A DNA stretch of 64,000 bases from Rutpela maculata. Its lineage: Eukaryota; Arthropoda; Insecta; Coleoptera; Cerambycidae. Positions 12,976 through 22,609 of this stretch are shown in pieces. Made by a program: the position numbers and the translations under genes. The stretch spans positions 27,459,920 through 27,523,919 of the forward strand of contig OW386285.2 of the NCBI GenBank assembly GCA_936432065.2, written 5' to 3'. Position 1 is the first letter of the stretch; the number at the start of each line of letters is the position of its first letter. The notes beneath the pieces were generated by a model, which saw nothing but the letters and a program-made list of their open reading frames with translations, was not told the origin of the DNA and made no database searches.

Positions 12976-13460
12976 TTTATAATAAAGTTAGAATACAGTC
13001 AAAAGATATACAATTCATTACTGAACCATAACAGATACGAAAAAAATTAATAGAAACATTATTGTAGAAAATTTATTCATCTTTAATTTTACGAAAAACC
13101 AAAAACCGGGACATTCTTCGTGCCCCCCTACACTCCCCACACCTCCCATGTTTGGGGACTTTTGGTATGTTTGCCTCCTAAATAGCCCAAACAAAAGCCA
13201 AAATTGTGATCTCAGCATCTCCCTCTAGACCCGTCAGGTCTGTATAATTTAATACTCGTCATAATGGTTCCGAAACTCGTTAAACGAATATGTTCATTAT
13301 TTGTGGGATTCCAGGTCTGTCTTTCTTGCTATTTGTTTCCAGCAGAAGGAGACTGCAGGGATGGAGCTATGATGGGGTACGTGGGAGGGAACGCCCCCCC
13401 TCCCCAATCCTGAAGTAGTTGGAAAAATATGAATATGTAACTTTTGTGAATTTATATACC
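12976..13460. other. No gene seen
   Basis: No credible coding frame. C/G runs near 13125-13150 and 13378-13405 are low complexity. Confidence 0.4.
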
Positions 13461-13530
13461 GGCGCGTAGCGGACTAAAACATGTTAGTGGCACGGTCTAT
13501 CGTGTACTGGGTTCGATGCCCTGCTCGGAC
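13461..13530 (+). ncRNA. tRNA-like SINE head
   Basis: A plus-strand segment from GGCGCGTAGCGGACTAAAAC carries an A-box-like region and, about 40 bases on, a clear B box (GGTTCGATGCC). The presumed SINE body may run on to about 13720 through a TGTGTGTGTATG stretch. No second copy was found in the window, so the SINE call rests on promoter-box spacing alone. Confidence 0.45.
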
Positions 13531-13795
13531 ACTCGCAATGTCGGTGTGTAATGGATGTTGTCTGCGTTTTTTTAAATGTGTAACCCCTTCTGGACAGCTT
13601 TGGCTTTGGATTTGATAGTTGCCTATTATGTGTGGTGTGTGTATGTTTATATGTTAGTAAACTGGAAATGCAAAAGTGTAAGTTCAACTTGCACTCCCTA
13701 AACAATGGAGTATTCTCACAAATTTAGGTGATACCATATTTGAATACTTAAACGAAAAAATAAGGGTCTTTTTTCTTTTTCCTTAAATACACTAG

Positions 13796-15294
13796 TAGTC
13801 CAATCAATGAATGACCAAAAAGGGATTGTAGAGAACATTTTGGAGGGGAGAATTTTTCTCTTCAGGGATGTGTTGGGGGTAGTCAGGAGGTAAACATACT
13901 AAAAGTCCCCGCCCCTAGCCCCGCCGCTTCAGGGGGGAGGGGGGTGGAAAGGTTCCTTTTTTCGATTCTTCGCTTATAACTCGGAAACGATGCGTCGTAT
14001 GGGAAAAGGTAATCTGTGCAAAATTAAACGTAATTAAATTTCCCATAAGAATGTTCATATTCATTTTCTTCCTATGTGTTATAGTTTACGAGATATTCGC
14101 CAGCGAAAATCGATAATTAATAAAAAAAAATCAATTGTGTACCTTGAATATTTCTATCAAAGCGGTTTACCGTGGTCTGCTAATAAATCACAGTCACAAA
14201 GCAATCTTTATTTTTCAACACTCGACGTATTTACTAACGTAATGTTTTGTCGAAGTCTAGACATTTCCTTAAATATACAGTGTGACTCACTTAAAATGAA
14301 GATACACTTATAACTTTTTCGTTTTGTTTAAGATTTGAATCAAATTTTACTTAAGTATGGAACAAATTAGGATCTACTTATGACCAGAAAATCATTCACC
14401 TGCTATAAAGGCAAAGCCACCTGCGGTACCAAAATATGCTGAAAAAAATAAAACATTTTGAATGTTAGAAATTCTAAAAAATGCATCCAATCGGCGCCAC
14501 AAACGTACATACACCAAAATTTGATTTGATTTTTGATGGGGGATATTTCATACATAAGCTCATCTGGCAAAGGGGGTCCTCAGCTTCCGCAATTTGTGGT
14601 GGCTACGTAAAATTCATCATTCGTAAGATTAAAAATTAATATGATTTTTAATCTTTTTCCTCATATTTTGATACCGCAGGTAGTTTTGCCTTTATAGCAG
14701 GTGAATGATTTTCTGGTCATAAGTAGATCCTAATTTGTTCTATACTTGAGTAAAATTTGATTCAAATCAGAAACAAAATGAAAAAGTTATTAGGGTATCT
14801 TCATTTTAAGTGAGTCACACTGTATATTTAAGGAAATGTGTAGACTTCGACAAAATATTACGTTAGTAAATACGGCGAGTGTTGTAAAATAAAGATTGTT
14901 TTGTGACTGTGATTTATTAGCAGACCACGGTAAACCGCTTTGATAGAAATATTCAAGGTTCACAATTGATTTTTTTTATTAATTATCAATTTTCGCTGCC
15001 GAATATCTCGTAAAATATAACACATAGGAAGAAAATGAATATAAACATTCTTGTGGGAAATTTAATTACGTTTAATTTTGCATAGATTACCTTTTTTCGT
15101 ACGACGCATCTTTTCCGAGTTATAAGCGAAGAATCGAAAAAAGGAACCTTTCCACCCCCCTCTCCTACTGAAGCGGCGGGGCTAGGGGCGGGGACTTTTA
15201 GTATGTTTACCTCCTGACTACCCCCAACATATTCCTGAAGAGAAAAATTCTCCCCTCCAAAATGTTCTCTACAACTCTTTCATTGACTGGACTA
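13796..15294. mobile_element. Compound foldback element, copy 1
   Basis: The outer arms start TAGTCCAATCAATGAATG at 13796 and end with the complement at 15294; they pair at high identity for about 480 bp each (13796-14277 and 14823-15294), including a C/G-rich block around 13900-13940 and its partner near 15165-15200. A separate element (14278-14822) occupies the exact centre. A second, truncated copy with the same nested arrangement lies at 52164-53358. Flanks are consistent with a TA target but this is not certain. Open frames within the arms are by-products of the repeat. Confidence 0.85.
14278..14822. mobile_element. Inner MITE with CAGTGTGACTCA termini
   Basis: The ends CAGTGTGACTCACTTAAAAT and the complement are bounded by TA on both sides (ATATA before, TATATT after), as expected for Tc1/mariner-type integration. 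The arms contain the ATTAGGATCTACTTATG core shared with the elements at 8.8, 28.8, 52.7 and 62.0 kb. No transposase is present. The insertion point is the dyad centre of the outer foldback. Confidence 0.8.
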
Positions 15295-15711
15295 TAGAAG
15301 CCCGTAAGAAATAAAACAAGTTCAAATTCTTAACATGATGTAATCTTCCCGCTGAGCCATTTGATTGATCATTCAGCACTTCGAGTCCTGTGATGCATTC
15401 CCTCGATCACACGAATTAAGTCACTAGTGACATGCAAAATATCGCATTTCGCACGTCGACTTCCAATTGCTCGTTTTAATTTGCCAAATACCAGTTGCCA
15501 ATCACAAGTGGTCAAGTACAGTGAGCAAACACAAAAGCATCCTATGTGAAGTGAGCTTGCAATCAAACAACGGATGACAAATAACCCTCTACAGATTTGA
15601 CTTTGATGCTGAATGATAAATGCGTTGCCATATCGGCAACATATTTATCTATTTCTATTGGACTAGAACTATTTCATTATAATAGCCGTTTTCTTTATGT
15701 ACTCATGAGGT
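15295..15711. other. No gene seen
   Basis: No recognisable feature. The minus-strand frame at 15369-15566 has no motif I recognise. Confidence 0.35.
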
Positions 15712-15963
15712 CATAGGCGCAGCCAGGGGGGAAGCCATGGGGCCCGCCCCCCCCCCAAGCCGTCTTCCATGAGCCAAAAAATAAAGAAACAGTACAAAGC
15801 AGTATCTAAATTATCCCTTGAAATAAACGTTTTGTAATTAACGCCAATATTATCTAATAGAGGAATCTACATACAACCAATTTTCTGAAAAATGTTCCTC
15901 ATCCTCTGGGGAGGCCGGTTCTATTGCCCGCCCCCCCAGATACATTTTCTGGCTGCGCCACTG
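15712..15963. mobile_element. hAT-type MITE, 252 bp, with 8-bp target duplication
   Basis: Termini are CATAGGCGCAGCCAGG (left, degenerate) and CTGGCTGCGCCACTG (right), matching the hAT pattern CAGTGGCGC. The exact 8-bp direct repeat CATGAGGT flanks it (15704-15711 and 15964-15971). The interior includes two C-rich tracts. No coding capacity: the 81-codon frame starting at 15892 runs out of the element. Confidence 0.9.
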
Positions 15964-17005
15964 CATGAGGTACCCCCAAACTTTTTGATGATAACATTTT
16001 TATCAATATGTATTTATTTATTAGATATTCCAGTATCTACCCTACCTGAAATGTTACTATTCTTTCAGAATTATTTGCCATATTTCTTTGTTTTACACAT
16101 GAAACTACTTTTGTTTGTTTCGTTTATTTATAGTTAATAAATTAGAGCTATTAATATAATGATAAAAAATTTCAAAAATTGAAGTATATTAATTACTATT
16201 TGCAAATTTCCTTAACTGGAGTAAAATGAGGAATATTGGCAACGCCGCTTTCCCCTAGAATGCATGAGGAACATGAGGGTGCCCCACTTTTATCGAGCTT
16301 GAGTAAAACCAATCAAAATTGAATCCTGGTATAGTACGTCACTACCAGGCGGAAATTCTTTAATTTGTTATTATCTCAGCAATTACTGGGATTAGAGGAC
16401 TGATATTTGGTAACGATACTCATTTCTGTGACAACTTTAACATACAAGGACATTATCAAATTCCAGTGAGAATACCCCATTGTAAAAAATAAAAATAAAA
16501 GAAAATCTTTTATAGCTAAATAGCGATTTTTTTGAAACCAAGTGCTTTAAGCGGGCCAAAAAATTTGAATATCTAGGTCATGCTATATTAACAAAAAATT
16601 GATTAAAAAAACGGTTTTTTTTAATATGTTTAATTTTTATAAAAAAAAACTCGAGTATTTCTCTTTTTACATTTTTACATAGTTATTTTGTGGATCTTTC
16701 TACTTAATGATGTACTTATTGTTTTAAAGCCATCAATTTCTATTTTGTTCATTCTGAGCATAGCAAATGATTTATCTATATCTAGCCTGCTCCAATTTTT
16801 ACTTTGCCTTATTTTTTTGCAGTCTGTATTTGAAATTTAAAAACTAGTTTTTAGTTTTCTTACATATTTAGTTAATTCTTTAACCTCTTCCCACCCACAA
16901 AAATGGAGAAGTTATGCAATCGTTCCAAAATTGAAAATTGGGAAAAGACCATGATGTCCCAAGATCATGAAAGAGTGGTTTTTAAAAATGCCTGTGCATG
17001 TATGT
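15964..17005. other. No gene seen
   Basis: AT-rich; no credible coding frame. The right part (about 16980-17005, TGTATGT) is the start of an (ATGT)n-type tract into which the next two elements inserted. Confidence 0.4.
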
Positions 17006-17607
17006 TAGGGTGGACTGAAAAACACGAAAATTTGAATTTGCAGATATCGTAGTTTCTAATTTATTACTATGTATCTAAAACAAATTCGGGTAAATTTTTA
17101 GCCAATATCTAGCCGCGCCCCCACGGCTTTGAAAATGAAAGAAAGGGCCAATTTTTCGATTTTTAACATTTTTTAAATTGACATTTGAAATTTTTTTTTG
17201 ACTCATTATTAATGTCTAAACGCGTGTAGCAAAAGTTTTCCGTATAAAATATTTTTCACTTCCAAGGAAATTAGAAATCTTATACAGAAAACCTTATTTT
17301 CGTCGAATTCTACGTTTTAGTGACAAATTTCTAATTTCCTTGGAACTGAAAAATATTTTATACGGAAAACTTTTACTACACGCGTTTAGACATTAATAAT
17401 GAGTCAAAAAAAATTTCAAATGTCAATTTAAAAAATGTTAAAAATCGAAAAATTGGCCCTTTCTTTAATTTTCAAAGCCATGGGGGCGCGGCTAGATATT
17501 CACCGATTTGGCTAAAAATTTACCCGAATTAGTTTTAGATACATAGTAATAAATTAGAAACTATGATATCTGCAAATTCAAATTTTCGTGTTTTTCAGCC
17601 CACACTA
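17006..17607. mobile_element. hAT-type foldback MITE, 602 bp
   Basis: Starts TAGGGTGGACTGAAAAACAC and ends with GTGTTTTTCAGCCCACACTA; the arms pair for about 275 bp each (17006-17279 and 17326-17607) around a short loop. An exact 8-bp duplication ATGTATGT flanks it (16998-17005 and 17608-17615). The first eight bases, TAGGGTGG, are identical to the terminus of the complete hAT element beginning only 20 bp downstream, so it may be mobilised by the same transposase. No coding capacity. Confidence 0.9.
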
Positions 17608-17749
17608 ATGTATGTATGTATGTGTATTAGGGTGGCCCATCTCTATAGGGGGAGAATTTTTTTTTGCGTATTTTTTAAGTCTCACCCCACGAAAATATAC
17701 TATTATACTAGGAATAATTTATGTCAAAGTTTCAGATAATTCGGTGAAC

Positions 17750-17849
17750 GGTAACCCGTGCCGCATTCAGGTAGAAATTTGTAGATAAGATTTTATTACG
17801 GTAACCCGTGCCGCATTCAGGTAGAAATTTGTAGATAAGATTTTATTAC
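17750..17849. repeat. Perfect tandem duplication, 2 x 50 bp
   Basis: Two identical 50-base units beginning GGTAACCCGTGCCGCATTCA (17750-17799 and 17800-17849) lie in the left subterminal part of the hAT element, a region where hAT transposases usually bind repeated short motifs. Whether this is a functional binding array or replication slippage cannot be told from one copy. Confidence 0.9.
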
Positions 17850-18061
17850 GGTAATACACTTAAATTTTACTTAAAATACAAATATCTACCTCTTTTCTCA
17901 TAATGTTTTATTGGTGTAATTATTTCCTAGAAATTATTTGTTTTGGAAGTTTGGAAATATAATGCACCTACGGTAGGTTTTTATGTCAGTTTGAAATTGT
18001 GTTTTACAGTGGTGACATTATAAGTTCTAGCATACGTTCCTTTTTGAAAAAACATTTAACG

Positions 18062-20323
18062 ATGGCTGATGTTAGATCCTTACGAAACGATACTTTCATT
18101 TACTTAGTTGGACACTATTCGTCACAAATCATTGGCAATAAATTGCCGTCTAATAGACAAGTATTAGAAGTGCTCTTTTATAACATTCGTGAAGTGAAGC
18201 TAAGTGTACATGAAAGTGCTAAATTAACAATAAAAGAGGTGTCAGTTTTTTGGGATAAAGCTCGCATTCCGACACGTCAGGATTTTCATTGTGTTAAACA
18301 ACTAGATAAACTTTATGCAGAATGGAGGAACTTACAAAAATCGGCTAAAAGGGCCAGTGCGGGAGATAAAGAAAAAAATTTCGTTGAAAAATTGGACGAT
18401 CTTTTTGACATTTCTCATGCAAATGCATTGGAGTTGATGAAAATAGATGAAGATAAGCAGTTTTTAATTAACCAAAGAAAAAAGGGACGTCCTGGATTTA
18501 TGCATGGTATTGATTACCAACTTGCTTCTCAAGAAAAATCAGCTGAGGAGAAATTACAGAAATTATCCGAACGAATGCAACGAAGTCAACAAGAAAAAGC
18601 TAGATTAGAGGAAACAGTCACCTGTCCATCATCAAGTAGTAATTCAGCCGACTCCAACGAAAATGGAGATGAAATAATCGAAGCCCAAGAAGAGTTGTTA
18701 CAAGACCAGCCTGGCCCGTCACAGCCAAAAAAGGGGAAATTGTATGGAACATGTAACATCATCACACCAAAAATAGCCGCTGCATTTGATGCTTGCAAAA
18801 TAAGCGACAGGTATGGAGTCCATATTTTGACGGCAGTAGCAGAAGCACTAGGACATGACACCACATCTTTGTCCATCAGCAGAACCACACTTCAGCGCTC
18901 TAGACAACGCATCCGCGAAGAAAGAGCTGAAATATTGAAAACTGCCTTCGGTAATTCTGAATTGCCGGCCCCAGTCATCCATTGGGATGGAAAACTTTTA
19001 CCTTGTCTCACTGGAATGGGAAATATCGATAGACTTGCTATCTTAGTTACTAGTGGAGATATTGAACAACTACTTGGAGTACCAGCTTTGCCCAATTCAA
19101 CTGGAAGAGAACAGACTGAAGCAGTTTATGATGTGCTTTGTGAATGGAATTTGGACGAAAAGGTAATAGCTTTGTGTTGTGATACAACAGCATCAAATAT
19201 GGGTTATATAAATGGGGCAGCCACACTATTGCAACAAAAATTAGAAAGAGATATTCTATATTTTCCTTGTAGACATCATATTTTTGAAGTGGTTTTGAGA
19301 AGTGTGTTTGACACAAAAATGCCTTCCTCATCTGGTCCAAATGTGCCACTATTTAAACGTTTTAGGGAATTTTGGCCTAAAATAGATCAAAATAAACTAA
19401 AAACTGGATTTCAGGTATCAAAAATTAAACACATTTTACAACCAGTTAAAGCCGAAATTGTAAAGTTTCTAAATGCAGCTTTAACTTTGCAACAGCCTCG
19501 TGATGATTATAAAGAATTTTTAATGCTTTCTAAACTTTTTGTTGAAGAAGACCCCAATCACACGACATTCTATCAACCAGGGGCATTTCATCATGCACGT
19601 TGGATGGCCAAAGCCATTTACTGTCTAAAAATATTTTTTTTCCAAGATCGGTTCCAACTAACTAAAAAAGAAAAAATAGGTATTGAAGATATATGTCTCT
19701 TTATTGTAAAGGTTTATGTAAAGGCCTGGTTTACAGCGTCATTTGCTAGTAAAGCACCGCTTCATGACTTAGACTTTTGTAAAAAACTCATTAATTATCA
19801 AAATATTGACAAAGAAATATCTCAAGCCGCAAGTAGGAAAATAGTGAACCATTTGTGGTACCTTAATTCAGTAAATGTTGGCTTATCTTTCTTTGATGAC
19901 GATATTTCAGTTACCACTAAAAGAGAAATGGTTAAAGCTTTGAATAGGGAAGCACCAAATCAAGAGGGTATTAAACGACTTATGATTAGTAACATTACTG
20001 ACGTTGAAAACAAGGAAATTCAGGACTTCATATGCGAGAACACTAAACAGTTTTTTCAAAAATTAGGTTTGTCTATGGAATTTTTGGAAAATGATCCAAC
20101 AACATGGAGGGAAAATGAAAGTTATACCCGATGTTTCAATATTGTAAACAAAATTAAAGTTGTAAATGATGCCGCTGAGAGAGGAATCAAACTTATTACT
20201 GACTATAATGACATTTTAACAAAAAATGAAGACCAAAAACAGTTTTTACTCCAAGTTGTAAATGATTATAAATCACAGTTTCCAAATGTAAAAAAAGAAA
20301 CCCTGTCGCATGCTTTGGCCTAG
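18062..20323 (+). CDS. hAT-type transposase, 753 codons, uninterrupted
   Basis: Encodes the putative transposase of the surrounding element. The ATG at 18062 (MADVRS) is the first methionine; the frame is open 21 codons further upstream, and TTGTGTTTTACAG at 17997-18009 looks like a 3' splice site, so an upstream exon is possible. The N-terminal third carries charged helices with a predicted coiled coil near residues 155-180. Candidate catalytic acids are D309 (IHWDGKLLP) and D374 (LCCDTTASN); C403-R-H-H406 (FPCRHHIFE) fits the C-x2-H signature shared by hAT and related superfamilies. The C-terminal LWYLN at about 598-602 lies where the third acid is expected; which residue acts there is unclear to me. 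Similar uncharacterised proteins occur widely in insects and cnidarians (established only as recollection). The hAT assignment rests mainly on the 8-bp target duplication and termini. Confidence 0.85.
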   Translation: MADVRSLRNDTFIYLVGHYSSQIIGNKLPSNRQVLEVLFYNIREVKLSVHESAKLTIKEVSVFWDKARIPTRQDFHCVKQLDKLYAEWRNLQKSAKRASAGDKEKNFVEKLDDLFDISHANALELMKIDEDKQFLINQRKKGRPGFMHGIDYQLASQEKSAEEKLQKLSERMQRSQQEKARLEETVTCPSSSSNSADSNENGDEIIEAQEELLQDQPGPSQPKKGKLYGTCNIITPKIAAAFDACKISDRYGVHILTAVAEALGHDTTSLSISRTTLQRSRQRIREERAEILKTAFGNSELPAPVIHWDGKLLPCLTGMGNIDRLAILVTSGDIEQLLGVPALPNSTGREQTEAVYDVLCEWNLDEKVIALCCDTTASNMGYINGAATLLQQKLERDILYFPCRHHIFEVVLRSVFDTKMPSSSGPNVPLFKRFREFWPKIDQNKLKTGFQVSKIKHILQPVKAEIVKFLNAALTLQQPRDDYKEFLMLSKLFVEEDPNHTTFYQPGAFHHARWMAKAIYCLKIFFFQDRFQLTKKEKIGIEDICLFIVKVYVKAWFTASFASKAPLHDLDFCKKLINYQNIDKEISQAASRKIVNHLWYLNSVNVGLSFFDDDISVTTKREMVKALNREAPNQEGIKRLMISNITDVENKEIQDFICENTKQFFQKLGLSMEFLENDPTTWRENESYTRCFNIVNKIKVVNDAAERGIKLITDYNDILTKNEDQKQFLLQVVNDYKSQFPNVKKETLSHALA

Positions 20324-20405
20324 TGCAAAAAATATTGTTTTTATTACTATATGTCTTGTAGATTTAGGATAATATTTGGTACTATGTATGAAAAAAACGT
20401 TTCAT

Positions 20406-20411
20406 AATAAA
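20406..20411 (+). terminator. Polyadenylation signal of the hAT transposase gene
   Basis: AATAAA lies 83 bp after the stop codon and inside the element, so the transposase mRNA can end before the right terminus. Confidence 0.55.
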
Positions 20412-20772
20412 ATACACAAAGATAAAACGAGAGTTTTATTTCAAAAACTTCTAGTCTAGTTTTCTTAGACTATGAATTTACAGTAGTATGACACATGTCA
20501 TAGTCACAACAGATAATGTCTTTGATATTTGTATGACTTGATTAGTCATTCTAAAGATAAATGTTGCTGATTAAAAAAAAAAACAATGCATCAACCAAAG
20601 AATGTAAATAATTCCATTTACTTTTATTATTGCATAATAATGCATTCTGCGGCACCCCTTGCCTTCAATTTGCCTCAATAATATTTTGAGGGGACTGTTT
20701 TTTCTTCAAATTTAACCATTTGCAGGGGTGAGAAATAAAAAATTTCGATTTCGAAAAAGATGGGCCACCTTA

Positions 20773-21250
20773 ATGTGTATGTAAGTATTTGAATATGGTA
20801 GCGCTGAAACTAGAGAACCGATATTGATGAAATTTGACACAAAATTTTATCCGTATATGAGCTGAAGATATTTTGATGCAGGTTGGATTGGACGGCGGAT
20901 GACTTTCGCATATATACTTTCTTATTTTTTCGAGATAAAATCTGTTTTTTATTGTACAATTCGGAAGTAGATATTATTCTAATTTCACGAATATCACACT
21001 TCACTCTTTCTCTATCAAGAAGAAATTGTCTTGCAAATGTGGACTGTTAACTTGTAAGTTCTAACTTACATGGAATGGAGGCCTAAATCAGAAAGCTCAG
21101 CGGTAACGAGTCCGGTTATTATAACTAAATTAACAAATTTTCGCAAACATTTGATGAGGAGTTCCAGCCGCTTCCAGTAGCTGCCCCTTTTTTGTTCCAC
21201 GTTTATTCATTTTATTTTCATTATTTGAGATGTTTTAAAAAATATCCGAG
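20773..21250. other. No gene seen; right part of the host repeat
   Basis: GTAAGTATTTGAATATGG leads into a stretch (GAAACTAGAGAACCGATATT, GATGAAATTTGACACAAAAT) of the type often repeated in insect genomes next to GT-rich microsatellites; a similar phrase occurs at 62640-62680. It is the sequence interrupted by the two hAT insertions. Confidence 0.4.
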
Positions 21251-21253
21251 ATT

Positions 21254-21351
21254 GATTTAAATCGTGATTTTAGTTTTAAAAATGAGCTGATTTAAATCAA
21301 TTGATTTAAATCGGTTGGTCTGATTTAAATCAGAATCAATTGATTTAAATC
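21254..21351. repeat. Cluster of five GATTTAAATC palindromes
   Basis: The 10-base palindrome GATTTAAATC occurs five times within 98 bp (first at 21254, last at 21342), mostly as TTGATTTAAATC or CTGATTTAAATC. Such clusters are found at ends of some insect MITEs. No element boundaries could be set. Confidence 0.75.
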
Positions 21352-22340
21352 GCTAAATGTGATATTTTTCGAGTTATTCGGCGATTCCCATTTTAAAGTA
21401 CCTGTTTTCTCAAGCTAAAATCGATTTTCAACTTAAAAGCTATCGATTTAATTAAAAAAATTGTATAGAACCTTTTTTTCTCAAAATTTGATTGTTTCAT
21501 CTCCGCTGATTATTTTTCCTCCTCCACCTCCTGACGAGGGGTAGCATACAAAACAAAATTATAAGCCCCTGAATACTACAGAAACGTTTTTTTGCATTAT
21601 TGTAACCAATGATAAAATAGTGAAGTATTAGAAAAAAGAATAGATCAAGAAGGGAACAGATATATAGATTTTATTAACATATAAAATCTAATATAACTTC
21701 ATCAAAACAATAACCTTCTCTTCCCTACTTTCGTAACCATACGCTGGATACGGTATATATAACTTAATATAATTCACTCCAAGTTGGAGCGTAGTGGGAT
21801 AGAGAGTTTATGGCAGACACCTTGTGCCACTTCCGAATAATATGGCGGTGTCGGGTTTCGTTTTACGATGTTTGCACGGTGACAGATGCTGAAGTTGGCA
21901 GGGCCTTATACGAGGAAAATGAGAACATTACAGTCTATTTAGTATTTTACAATGTACCCCGCGGTCGTGTTATGGCTGTTCCGCTTTTATATCCTATTTG
22001 CTTCATTGTTGCTCCTACAGTAAACGTAAATATCCACCCGACGCAGAATTAAAATGGGATTCGGTTAATATTGTCAACAGTAGTGTGGAGATAAATTTAA
22101 CAATCGTTAATTTGGGGAGGAATGCGCGCCCTTCGTAGGTACAATTATAATTAAGTTGCGTAAACGTATTACCGAATGTTACATAAATTAGTTATTGGCG
22201 TGTGCATTTAATTTTAAGTAATATTATTATTGCTTAAAATTATTATTAATAATAAACTTTATTGAATGTTTGGTGCAAGTCCCAACCGCAGATTTCAATA
22301 ACTACAGAATATATAGAAAACAGACTATACATCAATCTAC
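21352..22340. other. No confirmed gene; one unassigned open frame at 21810-22052
   Basis: An 80-codon plus-strand frame (MADTLCHFRIIW...) lies in sequence with slightly more balanced base composition than its surroundings. I recognise no domain, splice donor or homologue. The rest is AT-rich without structure. Confidence 0.2.
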
Positions 22341-22609
22341 ACAACCTGCCCCCCCGATCCTTAGGGACAATGTTTTTCATAAAGATTATAGCCTAAGGAA
22401 CAATTTTAGACATGTCCCCCAAAAGAAACTGGCTGTACTTTCAAAATGGCGTCCGTTTATAAAAAAATTTTGCAAATATTGTTTTTGTCATTTAACACTA
22501 AAACTAAAAAAATGGAGAAAAACTTTCTGCACAAAAAACGAAGTGCGTAAAATTTTCTACAATTTTGTTCCTATACAATATTTGGATAGGAGTTACCATT
22601 TTCCAGATA

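Larger units (their letters stand above)
17628..20772 (+). mobile_element. Complete hAT-type transposon, 3,145 bp
   Basis: The short inverted termini TAGGGTGGCCCATC and GATGGGCCACCTTA are flanked by an exact 8-bp duplication ATGTGTAT (17620-17627 and 20773-20780), the hallmark of hAT. The left subterminal region includes a perfect 50-bp tandem duplication (17750-17849). The single large gene occupies 18062-20323 and an AATAAA signal follows at 20406. The element lies inside an (ATGT)n-type tract. The intact frame, clean termini and perfect duplication suggest a fairly recent insertion. Confidence 0.92.

Noticed and set aside
15330..15420. Possible tRNA-like element on the minus strand (GGCTCAGCGGG, GGACTCGAAGTGC)
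   Set aside because: The A-box- and B-box-like words are in the wrong order for a tRNA promoter.
18586..19349. Minus-strand frames of 67-100 codons
   Set aside because: They are shadows of the hAT transposase on the opposite strand.
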